A stretch of 64,000 nt of DNA, taken from assembly GCF_030287445.1 (NCBI RefSeq), contig NZ_JASVWB010000002.1:3224001-3288000 (forward strand), given 5' to 3'. Position numbers and translations under genes: made by a program. The stretch comes from Streptomyces sp. ALI-76-A. GTDB taxonomy: Bacteria; Actinomycetota; Actinomycetes; Streptomycetales; Streptomycetaceae. Shown here in pieces: positions 36,723 to 45,672 of the stretch. Every line of letters starts with the position of its first letter. Positions within the stretch are counted from its first letter, which is position 1. A model generated the notes under the pieces. It saw only the letters and a program-made list of their open reading frames with translations, ran no database searches and was not told the origin of the DNA.

Positions 36723-38012
36723 CTACCAGCGCGGCACGGCCGGCGTGACCCAGTCCGGGTCGGCGACCCGCATCGCCGCCGCGTCGTCCCGCTCGCGCAG
36801 CGACCCGTCGTCGTCCAGCCACCGCCGGTGCAGGAACGCGAGCCGGTCGTGGTCGAGCGTGACGCCGAGGCCGGGTCCGTCCGGGACGGTGATCATGCCG
36901 CCGTCGAAGGCCGGCCGCTCGGTGAGGACGTCCTCCGACTGCCAGGGGTAGTGGGAGTCGCAGGCGTGGTGCAGGTCGGGCACCGTGGACGCCACGTGCG
37001 TCATCGCGGCGAGGCTGATCCCCAGGTGGGTGTTGGAGTGCATGGACACCCCGACGCCGAACGTCCGGCAGATCGCCGCGAGCTGCTGCGTGTTGCGCAG
37101 CCCGCCCCAGTAGTGGTGGTCGGAGAGCACCACCTGGACGGCGTCCCGGGTGAAGGCCTCCTCGATCTCGGCGAAGGTCGTCACGCACATGTTGGTGGCG
37201 AGCGGCACGTCGGTGCCCCGGGAGACGTCGGCCATGGCGGACGTGCCGAGCGCCGGGTCCTCCAGGTACTCCAGGACGTCCGCCAGCTCCTCCGCCACCT
37301 TCAGCGAGGTCTCCACGCTCCAGGCCCCGTTGGGGTCCAGCCGCAGCGGGTGGCCGGGGAACGCCTCGGCCAGGGCCCGTACGGCGGCGATCTCCTCGGC
37401 GGGCGGGAAGACACCGCCCTTGAGCTTGAAGGAGGTGAAACCGTACCGCTCGGTGAACTTCCGGGCCTGCTCGACGACCCCGGCCGGATCCAGGGCGGCG
37501 CCCCAGTCGTCCTGCTCGGCCGCCACGCCCTCCGGGTGGCCGGCCCACTTGTAGAAGAGGTACGCGCTGTACTCGACGGTGTCGCGCACCTTGCCGCCGA
37601 GCAGCGCGTGCACGGGCAGGCCCAGCGCCTTGCCGAGCGCGTCGAGGCAGGCGACCTCGAAGGCGGAGACCACGGACAGCCGGAGTTTGTCGGCGGTCTG
37701 CACGCCCCGCAGCCCGCCGACGTCGACCTGGCCGGAGATCCGGGACCGGTCGACCGCCACCTCGTCCGCCACCGTGAACAGCCCGTTGAGGTCGCTCACC
37801 GGGCGGCCGGCCAGCCGGTCGGCGAACGGCCGCGCCAGCTCCAGGTACTTGGTGTCGCCGTAGGTCTCGCCGACGCCGGTGATCCCGTCCGCCGTCTCGA
37901 TCTCCACGATCAGGCGGGGCGTGTAGGGCTGGTGCACGCCCTGGGTGTTCAGCAGCGGCGGGTCGGCGACCAGGACCGGCGTCAGCCGTACGTCCGTGAT
38001 GGCGAGGTTCAC
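36723..38012 (-). CDS. gudD: Glucarate dehydratase (enolase superfamily)
   Basis: The 429-aa Mg-dependent enzyme dehydrates D-glucarate to 5-dehydro-4-deoxyglucarate. Mandelate-racemase-group features are present: the K-x-K base in TSFKLKGGVFPP (about residue 208), metal ligands in LRLDPNGAW (Asp) and LEYLEDPAL (Glu), and the His base in MHSNTHLGISLA (about residue 340). The GTG at 38012 overlaps the stop of the upstream kdgD gene (GTGA), and the pairing with that gene supports glucarate rather than another sugar acid. Confidence 0.93.
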   Translation of the reverse strand: MNLAITDVRLTPVLVADPPLLNTQGVHQPYTPRLIVEIETADGITGVGETYGDTKYLELARPFADRLAGRPVSDLNGLFTVADEVAVDRSRISGQVDVGGLRGVQTADKLRLSVVSAFEVACLDALGKALGLPVHALLGGKVRDTVEYSAYLFYKWAGHPEGVAAEQDDWGAALDPAGVVEQARKFTERYGFTSFKLKGGVFPPAEEIAAVRALAEAFPGHPLRLDPNGAWSVETSLKVAEELADVLEYLEDPALGTSAMADVSRGTDVPLATNMCVTTFAEIEEAFTRDAVQVVLSDHHYWGGLRNTQQLAAICRTFGVGVSMHSNTHLGISLAAMTHVASTVPDLHHACDSHYPWQSEDVLTERPAFDGGMITVPDGPGLGVTLDHDRLAFLHRRWLDDDGSLRERDDAAAMRVADPDWVTPAVPRW

Positions 38013-38974
38013 AGGGTGGCTCCCACGAGGTCGAGTCCGGCGGTCAGCAGCGGTTCGAGGTCGGCCAGGTCGGCGGCCGAGGGGTCGGTGAGCGGGGCGC
38101 GCACGGGACCCACCGGGTGGCCACGCAGCCGGGCCGCCGCCTTCACCAGGGACACGCCGTATCCGGGCACCCGGTCGCGGAGTTCGACGAACGGGACGTA
38201 GAAGTCCCGCAGCAGCTTGTCGACCGTGCCCTCGTCGCCGTCGCGCAGGGCGGTGAAGAAGGCGTTCGCGATCTCGGGGGCGAAGGCGTGGACGGCGGAG
38301 GAGTAGGCGGGGACGCCGACGGTGGCGTAGGCGCGGGCCTGGATCTCGGCGATGGCGGCGCCGTTGAAGAACAGGAAGCCCGCGGGCGCGGCGAGGGTGA
38401 GGCGCTGGAGCCGGTCGAGGTCGCTGTGGCCGTCCTTGAGGCCGATGACGGTCGGCAGGGCGGCGACGCGCCGGACCGAGGCGGCCGTGAGGGTGACCTG
38501 GCCCCGCTGGTAGGCGATGAGCGGCAGCCGGGTGCGGGCCGCGATTTGCTCCAGCTGGGCGACCAGGCCGTCCTGCGGGGCGGCGACCAGGTAGTGCGGC
38601 AGGACGAGCAGCGCGTCCGCCCCCGCCTCCTCGGCGACGCGCGCGAAGCGGACGGCCTGGGCCCAGCCGTAGCCGGTGCCGGCGACGACGGGCAGGCGCC
38701 CGGCGGCCTCCTCGGCCGCGATGGTGACGACCTGCCGGTACTCGTCCTCGTCGAGCGAGAAGAACTCGCCGGTGCCGCAGGCGGGGAAGAGGGCGCCGGG
38801 GCCGGTGGCGATCCGGTCGGCGACGTGCCGGCGGAAGCCGTCCGGGTCGAGGGAGCCGTCGTCGCGGAAGCTGGTCAGCGGGAAGGACAGCACACCGCCC
38901 GCCATGCCCTGCCGCAGCCGTCGTGTCACGGCGTCCGTGTCGGTACCCGGATGAGGACTCGGACTCTGACTCAC
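38009..38974 (-). CDS. kdgD: 5-dehydro-4-deoxyglucarate dehydratase
   Basis: The 321-aa class I aldolase-fold enzyme converts 5-dehydro-4-deoxyglucarate to 2-oxoglutarate semialdehyde with loss of water and CO2. Landmarks are GGVLSFPLTSFRDDGSLD, the ACGTGEFFSLDEDEY loop (G-T-G-E), the Tyr of LIAYQRGQ and the Schiff-base Lys of VIGLKDGHSD (about residue 180). It is the product-consuming partner of the overlapping glucarate dehydratase. The semialdehyde dehydrogenase needed to reach 2-oxoglutarate is not in the window. The start is GTG 38974. A divergent IclR gene and a palindrome lie upstream. Confidence 0.94.
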   Translation of the reverse strand: MSQSPSPHPGTDTDAVTRRLRQGMAGGVLSFPLTSFRDDGSLDPDGFRRHVADRIATGPGALFPACGTGEFFSLDEDEYRQVVTIAAEEAAGRLPVVAGTGYGWAQAVRFARVAEEAGADALLVLPHYLVAAPQDGLVAQLEQIAARTRLPLIAYQRGQVTLTAASVRRVAALPTVIGLKDGHSDLDRLQRLTLAAPAGFLFFNGAAIAEIQARAYATVGVPAYSSAVHAFAPEIANAFFTALRDGDEGTVDKLLRDFYVPFVELRDRVPGYGVSLVKAAARLRGHPVGPVRAPLTDPSAADLADLEPLLTAGLDLVGATL

Positions 38975-38992
38975 GCTCGCCCATTCCCCCCG

Positions 38993-39007
38993 GTAGATGT
39001 CATCTAC
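38993..39007. promoter_or_regulatory. GTAGATG-T-CATCTAC palindrome, probable IclR operator
   Basis: A perfect 7-1-7 palindrome lies in the 106-bp region between kdgD and the divergent IclR regulator, 18 bp from the kdgD start. The region is far richer in A/T than its surroundings, as expected for a pair of divergent promoters. Confidence 0.72.
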
Positions 39008-39068
39008 GTATGAAGATGGAGATTAGATACACGAACAGGTCCCGTCAATGGCGCCGTCCCGCCCGCTT

Positions 39069-39074
39069 TACGAT
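39069..39074 (+). promoter_or_regulatory. -10 element of the IclR gene, leaderless start
   Basis: TACGAT ends 7 nt before the ATG at 39081, so the transcript would begin at the start codon. No ribosome-binding site is present. A -35 is not clear. Confidence 0.5.
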
Positions 39075-39080
39075 CGGCGC

Positions 39081-39866
39081 ATGTCAGACACAGGGGGCGT
39101 CCGTGAGGTGAAGTCGGCCGCGCGCACGGTCGACCTGCTCGAACTGCTCGCCGCGCGCGGCGACCGCCCGGCCCGGTTGCAGGAGCTCGCCGACGAGCTG
39201 GGCGTGCCGCGCAGCTCGATGTACGCGCTGCTGCGGACCCTGATCGAGCGCGGCTGGGTGCGCACGGACGTCACCGGCTCCCTCTACGGCATCGGTATCC
39301 ACGCCCTGCTGACCGGCACCAGCTACCTCGACTCCGACCCGCGCGTGCGCCTGGTCCGGCCGTATCTCGACGAGGCGTCGCAGGCGCTGGGCGAGACGAT
39401 CCACCTGGGACGTCTGGACGGCCGGGGCGTGGCCTACCTGGCGACCCGCGAGTCGCACGAGTACCTGCGCACCATCAGCCGCGTCGGACGGCGGCTGCCG
39501 GCCCATGTGGGCGCGCTGGGCAAGGCGCTGCTGGCCGAACGGGACGACGCCGAGCTGCCCGAGGGGCCGTACGAGGCGCTCACCCCGAACTCGCACACCG
39601 GCCGGGAGTCACTGGCGGCGGACCTCGCCGACGTGCGGGCGCGGGGGTACGCGATCGACCGCGAGGAGGGCGTCCTCGGCATCGTCGGCTTCGGCTTCGC
39701 CCTGCGCTACGACTCCCCCGCCCAGGACGCCATCAGCTGCTCGGTGCCGGTGGCCCGGCTCACGCCGGAGCACGAGGCGCGGATCGTCACGGTGATGCGG
39801 GAGGTCAGGGGCAGGATCGAGGCGGCGGCACCGGGGGGCGCCGGGGGCGAGCCGCACTGGCGTTAG
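39081..39866 (+). CDS. IclR-family regulator of the glucarate genes
   Basis: The 261-aa regulator has an N-terminal winged helix (AARTVDLLELLAARGDRPAR, PRSSMYALLRTLIERGWV, about residues 10-60). The C-terminal IclR effector domain has GETIHLGRLDGRGVAYLATR, AHVGALGKALLAE and REEGVLGIVGFGFALRY. The ATG at 39081 fits the predicted leaderless start; a longer frame begins at 39048. It is divergent from kdgD-gudD and most likely controls them through the palindrome at 38993-39007, with a sugar acid as the expected effector. Confidence 0.93.
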   Translation: MSDTGGVREVKSAARTVDLLELLAARGDRPARLQELADELGVPRSSMYALLRTLIERGWVRTDVTGSLYGIGIHALLTGTSYLDSDPRVRLVRPYLDEASQALGETIHLGRLDGRGVAYLATRESHEYLRTISRVGRRLPAHVGALGKALLAERDDAELPEGPYEALTPNSHTGRESLAADLADVRARGYAIDREEGVLGIVGFGFALRYDSPAQDAISCSVPVARLTPEHEARIVTVMREVRGRIEAAAPGGAGGEPHWR

Positions 39867-39882
39867 GGCCCGCCTCGGGCCC

Positions 39883-39940
39883 TCCCGGTCGAGCGGGACC
39901 GGGAGCGGGGGAACGCGTGCCGGGCGCCGCCGGGCACGCG
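39883..39940. terminator. Two hairpins between IclR and adenine deaminase genes
   Basis: TCCCGGTC (39883-39890) pairs with GACCGGGA (39897-39904), and CGCGTGCC (39914-39921) pairs with GGCACGCG (39933-39940). The flanking genes converge, so one hairpin may serve each direction. Confidence 0.65.
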
Positions 39941-39956
39941 GGAAGGCGAGGTCGGA

Positions 39957-40949
39957 CTATCCGAACGCGTACGCCTCCACCTCCGCCAGATACCGCGCCC
40001 GCCGCTCCTCGTCGTCCTCCAGGAAGGATGCGACGAAGGAGTTGCGGGCCAGTTCCCGCAGCCGCTCCTCGCCCAGGCCCAGCGCCTGGCGGACGGCGTC
40101 GAAGTTGTCGCCCGCGTAGCCGCCGAAGTAGGCCGGGTCGTCGGAGTTGACCGTGCACAGCAGGCCGGCTTCCAGCATGGCGGGCAGCGGGTGGTCGGCC
40201 AGGACGTCGACGGTTCGCAGCCGGACGTTCGACAGCGGGCACAGCGTCAGCGGGATCCGGTCACGCACCAGCCGCTCGACCAGCGCCGGGTCCTCCATGC
40301 AGCGCAGCCCGTGGTCGATCCGCTCGACGCCGAGCACGTCCAGGGCCTCGGTGATGTACTCCGGCGGCCCCTCCTCGCCGGCGTGCGCCACCCGCCGCAG
40401 GCCGAGAGCGGCGGCGGCCTCGTACACCTCGCGGAACTTCGCCGGCGGGTGCCCGACCTCCGCGGAGTCGAGTCCGATGCCGACGATCCGGTCGAGGTAC
40501 GGCCTGGCGGCCTCCAGCGTCTCCAGCGCCGACTCGGCGGACTCGTCCCGCAGGAAGCACAGGATGAGCCGGGTGGAGACGCCGTGCACGGACTCGCTGG
40601 TCCCCAGCGCCCGCCACAGCCCCTCGACGACGGTCCCCATGCCGACGCCGCGCGCGAGGTGGGCCTGCGGGTCGAAGAAGATCTCCGCGTGCCGTACGCC
40701 CTGCGCCGCGGCCCGGGCGAGGTAGGCGCCGGCGAGGTCCTCGAAGTCCCGCTCGGTCCGGAGCACGGCCATCAGCTCGTAGTACAGGTTCAGGAAGGAC
40801 TGGAGGTCCGCGAACCGGTACGCCTCACGCAGTGCGTCGGTGTCGGCGTACGGCAGCTCGACGCCGTTGCGGGCGGCCAGTTCGAAGGCCAGCTCCGGCT
40901 CCAGGGTGCCTTCGATATGGAGGTGCAGTTCAGCTTTGGGGAGGGACAT
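39957..40949 (-). CDS. Adenine deaminase (adenosine-deaminase superfamily)
   Basis: The 330-aa zinc enzyme of purine salvage turns adenine into hypoxanthine. Metal and catalytic motifs are ELHLHIEGTLEPEL (H-x-H) at the N-terminus, VAHAGEEGPPEYI (His and catalytic Glu) near residue 190, RIDHGLRCMED and VNSDDPAYFGGY. The text around FFDPQAHLARGV and DSAEVGHPPAKF matches the adenine-specific branch better than true adenosine deaminases. That is a judgement from remembered sequences; adenosine remains possible. No ribosome-binding site precedes the ATG at 40949, and a TACGAT -10 suggests a leaderless transcript. Confidence 0.88.
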   Translation of the reverse strand: MSLPKAELHLHIEGTLEPELAFELAARNGVELPYADTDALREAYRFADLQSFLNLYYELMAVLRTERDFEDLAGAYLARAAAQGVRHAEIFFDPQAHLARGVGMGTVVEGLWRALGTSESVHGVSTRLILCFLRDESAESALETLEAARPYLDRIVGIGLDSAEVGHPPAKFREVYEAAAALGLRRVAHAGEEGPPEYITEALDVLGVERIDHGLRCMEDPALVERLVRDRIPLTLCPLSNVRLRTVDVLADHPLPAMLEAGLLCTVNSDDPAYFGGYAGDNFDAVRQALGLGEERLRELARNSFVASFLEDDEERRARYLAEVEAYAFG

Positions 40950-40955
40950 CAAAGC

Positions 40956-40961
40956 ATCGTA
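40956..40961 (-). promoter_or_regulatory. -10 element of the adenine deaminase gene, leaderless start
   Basis: TACGAT on the minus strand ends 6 nt before the ATG at 40949, so transcription should begin at or next to the start codon. The -35 is weak (TTCCGA at 40981-40986). Confidence 0.5.
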
Positions 40962-40969
40962 CGGCCGGT

Positions 40970-41875
40970 TCACCGTCGTTTCGGAACCGGGACTCTCAGC
41001 AGGTCCTGCGCGACGGTCAGCTCCCCGTCGAAGCCCGCGGCCCGCGCCTGCCGCTCGAACTCCTCCGGTTGCGGGTAGCGCTGGCTGAAGTGGGTGAGCA
41101 CGAGATGCCGTACGCCGGCGTCCCGCGCCACCCGCGCCGCCTGACCGGCCGTCAGGTGCCCGTGCTCCACGGCCAGTTCCTCGTCCTCGTCGAGGAAGGT
41201 CGACTCGATGACGAGGAGGTCGCAGCCCTCGGCCAGCGCGTACACGCCGTCGCACAGCCGGGTGTCCATGACGAACGCGAACCGCTGCCCGGTGCGCGTC
41301 TCGCTGACGTCGTCGAGGCGGACGCCGCCGAGGACGCCCTCCCGTTGGAGCCGGCCGACGTCCGGGCCCGTGATGCCGTGTGCGGCGAGCCGGTCGGGCA
41401 GCATGCGGCGGCCGTCGGGCTCGGTGAGGCGGTAGCCGTAGGACTCGACGGGGTGGGACAGCTTGCGCGCGTCGAGGGTGTAACCGCCCGGGTCTGCGAT
41501 CACCCCGTCCGCGCTCACCGGCGCCTCCACGAGCCGGACCGTCTCCCGGTAGGCGGTGGCGTACCGCAACCGGTCGAAGAAGCGCTGCCCGGACTTCGGG
41601 TAGTGCGCGGTGACCTGGTGCGGGACCCGGTCCAGGTTGATGCGCTGGATGACCCCGGCGAGGCCGAGCGAGTGGTCGCCGTGGAAGTGCGTGACGCAGA
41701 TCCGGTTCAGGTCGTGCGCGGCGACCCCGGCGCGCAGCATCTGCCGCTGGGTGCCCTCGCCGGGATCGAAGAGGATGCCCTCGCCGTCCCAGCGCAGCAG
41801 GTAGCCGTTGTGGTTGCGGTGCCGCGTGGGGACCTGGCTGGCGGTACCGAGGACGACCAACTCACGTACGGACAC
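40970..41875 (-). CDS. rnz: Ribonuclease Z
   Basis: The 301-aa metallo-beta-lactamase-fold endonuclease trims tRNA 3' ends. Motif I is in [20 protein letters not shown]. The zinc motif [11 protein letters not shown] (HxHxDH) lies near residue 62, with further ligands in [20 protein letters not shown] and [15 protein letters not shown]-type [13 protein letters not shown] and the H-G-H-L-T loop ([14 protein letters not shown]) complete the enzyme. The GTG start at 41875 follows the HIT gene by 6 nt, so they are co-transcribed. Confidence 0.95.
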   Translation of the reverse strand: MSVRELVVLGTASQVPTRHRNHNGYLLRWDGEGILFDPGEGTQRQMLRAGVAAHDLNRICVTHFHGDHSLGLAGVIQRINLDRVPHQVTAHYPKSGQRFFDRLRYATAYRETVRLVEAPVSADGVIADPGGYTLDARKLSHPVESYGYRLTEPDGRRMLPDRLAAHGITGPDVGRLQREGVLGGVRLDDVSETRTGQRFAFVMDTRLCDGVYALAEGCDLLVIESTFLDEDEELAVEHGHLTAGQAARVARDAGVRHLVLTHFSQRYPQPEEFERQARAAGFDGELTVAQDLLRVPVPKRR

Positions 41876-41881
41876 GGCGAA

Positions 41882-42232
41882 CTACCCGGGGGGCCACTGC
41901 AGGCCACGGCCGCCGAGGACGTGCGCGTGGGCGTGCCAGACGGTCTGCCCGGCGCCACTGCCGGTGTTGAAGATGATGCGGTAGCTGTCCAGCTTCTCGT
42001 CGTCGGCGACGGCCTGGGTCTCGCGCAGGACGTCGGCGGCGAGGGCCGGTTCGGCGGCGAGCGCGGCGGCGTTCTCGTAGTGCGCCTTGGGGATCACCAG
42101 GACATGGGTGGGCGCCTGGGGGTTGATGTCCCGGAACGCGACGGTGGTGTCGGTCTCGCGGACGATCGTCGCCGGGATCTGGCCCGCGACGATCTTGCAG
42201 AACAGGCAGTCGTCCTGGGGTTCCCCTGCCAT
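41882..42232 (-). CDS. HIT-family nucleotide hydrolase
   Basis: The 116-aa protein has the histidine triad HAHAHVLGG (His-x-His-x-His) near residue 102 and the N-terminal CLFCKIVAGQIPATIV with two Cys, typical of HinT-like purine phosphoramidases. The segment DINPQAPTHVLVIPKAHYEN is characteristic. It hydrolyses nucleoside phosphoramidates or adenylates in the cytoplasm. It heads the HIT-rnz pair; in Streptomyces such HIT genes are commonly found near rsmE and dnaJ, as here. Confidence 0.95.
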   Translation of the reverse strand: MAGEPQDDCLFCKIVAGQIPATIVRETDTTVAFRDINPQAPTHVLVIPKAHYENAAALAAEPALAADVLRETQAVADDEKLDSYRIIFNTGSGAGQTVWHAHAHVLGGRGLQWPPG

Positions 42233-42302
42233 GGTCCCTCCGGGGTCGGCGGAATGATCGGATTGCGCGTGGGGGCATCGTAACGTCGCGGGGTGCGGGT
42301 GG

Positions 42303-42336
42303 TGCGTGGTTGGTCGCGCGGTTCCCCGCGCCCCTC
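42303..42336. repeat. Dispersed Streptomyces repeat with hairpin behind the tricorn gene
   Basis: The core CGCGCGGTTCCCCGCGCCCCT closely resembles a short sequence I recall as repeated in many Streptomyces intergenic regions. GCGCGG (42316-42321) pairs with CCGCGC (42326-42331) around a 4-nt loop. It lies right behind the tricorn protease stop codon and could terminate that transcript. Confidence 0.55.
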
Positions 42337-45300
42337 AGGCGGGCAGTTCCGGCGGTGTCTTCGCCGGGCTGTCCTCCAGCGCCTCCAGGGCGAGCCTGAT
42401 CGCCTCGTCGAGCTGTGTGTCCCTGCCCGCCGCGTAGTCCTGCGGGCGCTGCACGACCTCCACGTCCGGGTCCACGCCGTGGTTCTCGACGCCCCACTCG
42501 TGGCCCTCCAGCCAGAACGCGTACTTCGGCTGGGTGATCAGTGTGCCGTCGACCAGCCGGTAGCGGCTGTCGATCCCGATCACCCCGCCCCAGGTGCGCG
42601 TACCGACCACCGGCCCGATCCCCAGCGCCCTGATCGCCGCGTTGACGATGTCGCCGTCGGAGCCGGAGAACTCGTTGGCGACGGCGACGACCGGCCCGCG
42701 GGGCGCGTCCTGCGGATAGCTGTACGGCCGCATCCCGCGCGGCACCGCCCAGCCGACGATCCGCCGCGCGAGCTTCTCGATGACGAGCTGGGAGGTGTGC
42801 CCGCCCCGGTTCTCGCGGATGTCGACGATCAGGCCCTCCCGGGCCACCTCGACCCGCAGGTCGCGGTGGATCTGGGCCCAGCCGGGCGCCTGCATGTCGG
42901 GCACGTGCAGGTATCCGAGCCGGCCGCCGGACTTCTCGTGCACGTACGCCCGCCGGTCGGCGACCCACGCGTGGTAGCGCAGGGGTTCCTCGTCGGCGAC
43001 CGGGACGACGACCGCGTGCCGTACCTCGCCGCCGCCGGACGGCGAGACGGTCAGCTCGACCGGCTTGTCCGCCGTACCGACCAGCAGGGGGCCGGGCCCG
43101 GTCACCGGGTCGACGGGCACTCCGCCCACCGCGACGACGGCGTCCCCGGCGCGCACCGCGACGCCGGGCGCGGCGAGCGGGGAGCGGGCGTCGGGGTCGG
43201 AGGTCTCGGTCGGCAGGATGCGGTCGATGCGCCACCGCGCCGATCCTCCGGGGCCGTCCTCGTGCCGGGAGATGTCCGCGCCGAGCAGCCCCTGCCGGGT
43301 GCCGCGGCCCGAGCCGCCGCGCGGCATGACGTACGCGTGCGAGGTGCCGAGCTCGCCCTGGACCTCCCACAGGAGGTCGACGAGGTCGTCATGGGTGGCG
43401 ACCCGCTCCAGCACCGGGCGGTAGCGGTCCAGGACACCGGTCCAGTCGACGCCGTTCATGTCCGGGTGCCAGAAGTGGTCCCGCATGATGCGGCCGGTCT
43501 CCTCGTACATCTGCCGCCACTCGGCCGACGGGTCGACCAGCTGGCGGATACGGCCGAGGTCGACGGTGATGTTGCTGTCGCTGTCGTCGTCGTTGGAGGC
43601 GCGCCGGTCGCTGGGGACGACCTTGAGCCGCCCGTCGGTCCACAGCAGCACCCGCTTGCCGTCGCCGCTGACCGCGAAGTGGTCGGCGTCGACGGCGAGG
43701 TGCTCCAGACGCTGCTGGACGAGGTCGTAGCGCTCCAGCTCGGTCTTGGGGTCGGGGTCGTCCGGGGTGGCCCGGGAGGAGCCGAGGACGCCCTGGACCG
43801 GGTGGCGCAGCCACAGCACGCCGTCCTTCGCGGCCCGCAGGTTGGAGTAGCGGGCGGCCTCGACGGGGAACGGCACGATCCGGTCGGCGAGCCCTTCCAG
43901 GTCGACCCGGGTGGCCGGGGCGCCCTCGCTGTCGGGGGTCTCGTCCTTGTCCGGGGCGTCGAAGGGGCGGCCGTGCCGCTGCGGCCCGAACGGCGAGGGC
44001 GTGGTCGCGGCCAGCGTGATCAGGTGCGGGCGGTCGCCGACCACGAAGGCCAGGTCGAAGACGTGCTCGTCGTAGACCGGGTCGAAGGAGCGGTTGGACA
44101 GGAAGGCGAGGTGCTTGCCGTCGAGGGTGAACGCGGGCGCGTAGTCCTGGAAGCGCAGCGGGGTCGCCTCGGTGACCGACAGGTCGGTGGTGTTGGCCAG
44201 CCGAAGCTGGCGCAGCGGGCGCGGGCCGGGGTGCGACCAGGCGAGCCAGCTGGAGTCGGGCGAGAAGACCAGCCCGGAGACGTCTCCGTCCTCGCTTCGG
44301 TCGACCTCGCGGACCTCGCCGGTCTCCCGTTCGACGAGCAGCACGCGTCCGTCGTGCGCGGCGACCGCGGCCCGGCTGCCGTCGGGCGCCATGGCGAGCC
44401 CGAGGACGCGGCCGAGCTGTCCGGCCGCGAGGCGGCGCGGGGTGGCGCCGGGGGCGAGCCCGGTGGCGGGCGCGAACTCCAGGGCGTCGTCGCCCTCCGC
44501 GTCCGTCACCCACACCACCCACTCCTCGCCGTCCGCGCGGAAGGTGCGCGGCAGCCGGGCCCGTACGCCGGGTTCGGCGGCGAGCGCGCGGGTGGGGCCG
44601 GCGCGGTGGGTGACCCAGTGGACCGCGCCGCGGACGCTGATCGCGCTGCCGCGGGCGGTGTGGTCGGGGGCGCCGGAGCCGAACCAGCGGGCGGCGTTCA
44701 CCGGGTACGGCTGCCGGTCGGCGCGCTGCCCGCCGAGCCGTACGTCGAGCCGGCGCGGCTCGGCGCCGTCCAGATCGTCCAGGATCCACAGCTCACCGGC
44801 GGACACGTACACGACCCGGGTGCCGTCACCGGCGGCGTGCCGTGCGTAGAACCCTCCCCCACTCTCGGCTTCGCTGGAGCGGGAGGTGCCCCCAAGCGGG
44901 GTGTGCCGGCGCAGGTCGGACCCGTCGGCGAGGGAGGAGTACAGCGCGCCGACGCCTTCGTGGTCGGACAGGAACGCGATCCGGTCCCCGGCCCACACGG
45001 GGTACTCGAGGTTCCCGTCCAGCCCCTCGTGCAGCCGTGAGAACTCGCCGTTCCCGTCGGCATCGATCCACAGCTTGCCGGCGGTGCCGCCCCGGTAGCG
45101 CTTCCACCAGGCGGCCTCGCGTCCCATGGGCGCGGACAGCAGGACCGTGCCCGGGCCGCCGTGGGCGACGTCGCCCACGATGCCGTACGGCAGGGTGGTG
45201 GCGGGTCCGCCGTCGAGCGGGACGGCGTGCGCCCAGCTGCGGCGCAGGTTGGCCTGGCCGTGCGTGGTGACCGCGAGGACCTGTCCGTCCGGGGTCCAGC

Positions 45301-45598
45301 CGCGCACCTGGGTGCGCTGACTGCCCCAGTGGGTGAGGCGCTTGGAGGGGCCGCCGTCGACCGGGGCGATGTGCGCCTCGGGGGCGCCGTCGCGGGTGGA
45401 GGTCCAGGCGACGGTCGTGCCGTCGGGCGAGATCCGGGGGTGGGTCACCGGTACGTTGTCGGCGCTCACCCGCCAGGCCCGGCCGCCGTCGAGCGGGGCG
45501 AGCCACACGTCGTCCTCGGCGGTGAAGGCGACCAACTCGCCGTGCAGGTGCGGAAACCGGAGATACGCAGGAGAACCCGACGTCGCTGGCTGTGTCAC
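42335..45598 (-). CDS. Tricorn protease (S41 family)
   Basis: The 1087-aa cytoplasmic giant protease trims peptides released by the proteasome. Residues about 1-650 form beta-propellers (repeated strands such as VTHPRISPDGTTVAWTSTRD and SDHEGVGALYSSLADGSDL). A C1 helical bundle with GTSHAY (His754), a PDZ domain and the C2 peptidase core follow. The nucleophile Ser980 with Asp981 lies in NEFSGSDGDIV, and the acidic partner in VENHGVDPDVEV. The GTG start has AGGGTGA upstream. A dispersed GC-rich repeat (44854-44894) is read in frame as GGTSRSSEAESGGG within the first propeller. Confidence 0.95.
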   Translation of the reverse strand: MTQPATSGSPAYLRFPHLHGELVAFTAEDDVWLAPLDGGRAWRVSADNVPVTHPRISPDGTTVAWTSTRDGAPEAHIAPVDGGPSKRLTHWGSQRTQVRGWTPDGQVLAVTTHGQANLRRSWAHAVPLDGGPATTLPYGIVGDVAHGGPGTVLLSAPMGREAAWWKRYRGGTAGKLWIDADGNGEFSRLHEGLDGNLEYPVWAGDRIAFLSDHEGVGALYSSLADGSDLRRHTPLGGTSRSSEAESGGGFYARHAAGDGTRVVYVSAGELWILDDLDGAEPRRLDVRLGGQRADRQPYPVNAARWFGSGAPDHTARGSAISVRGAVHWVTHRAGPTRALAAEPGVRARLPRTFRADGEEWVVWVTDAEGDDALEFAPATGLAPGATPRRLAAGQLGRVLGLAMAPDGSRAAVAAHDGRVLLVERETGEVREVDRSEDGDVSGLVFSPDSSWLAWSHPGPRPLRQLRLANTTDLSVTEATPLRFQDYAPAFTLDGKHLAFLSNRSFDPVYDEHVFDLAFVVGDRPHLITLAATTPSPFGPQRHGRPFDAPDKDETPDSEGAPATRVDLEGLADRIVPFPVEAARYSNLRAAKDGVLWLRHPVQGVLGSSRATPDDPDPKTELERYDLVQQRLEHLAVDADHFAVSGDGKRVLLWTDGRLKVVPSDRRASNDDDSDSNITVDLGRIRQLVDPSAEWRQMYEETGRIMRDHFWHPDMNGVDWTGVLDRYRPVLERVATHDDLVDLLWEVQGELGTSHAYVMPRGGSGRGTRQGLLGADISRHEDGPGGSARWRIDRILPTETSDPDARSPLAAPGVAVRAGDAVVAVGGVPVDPVTGPGPLLVGTADKPVELTVSPSGGGEVRHAVVVPVADEEPLRYHAWVADRRAYVHEKSGGRLGYLHVPDMQAPGWAQIHRDLRVEVAREGLIVDIRENRGGHTSQLVIEKLARRIVGWAVPRGMRPYSYPQDAPRGPVVAVANEFSGSDGDIVNAAIRALGIGPVVGTRTWGGVIGIDSRYRLVDGTLITQPKYAFWLEGHEWGVENHGVDPDVEVVQRPQDYAAGRDTQLDEAIRLALEALEDSPAKTPPELPA
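44854..44894. repeat. Palindromic dispersed repeat inside the tricorn gene
   Basis: CTCCCCCACTCTCGGCTTCG followed by CTGGAGCGGGAGGTGCCCCC closely resembles a short palindromic element that I recall in many Streptomyces genomes, mostly between genes. Here it lies in the coding region and keeps the reading frame, adding about 14 residues to a loop of the propeller domain. Confidence 0.7.
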
Positions 45599-45672
45599 CC
45601 GATCACCCTACGCACACGCGGCGCCCGGGAACAGGGGTTTCGATCACTTGGCCCGCCACGGCCGCGGGAAGA

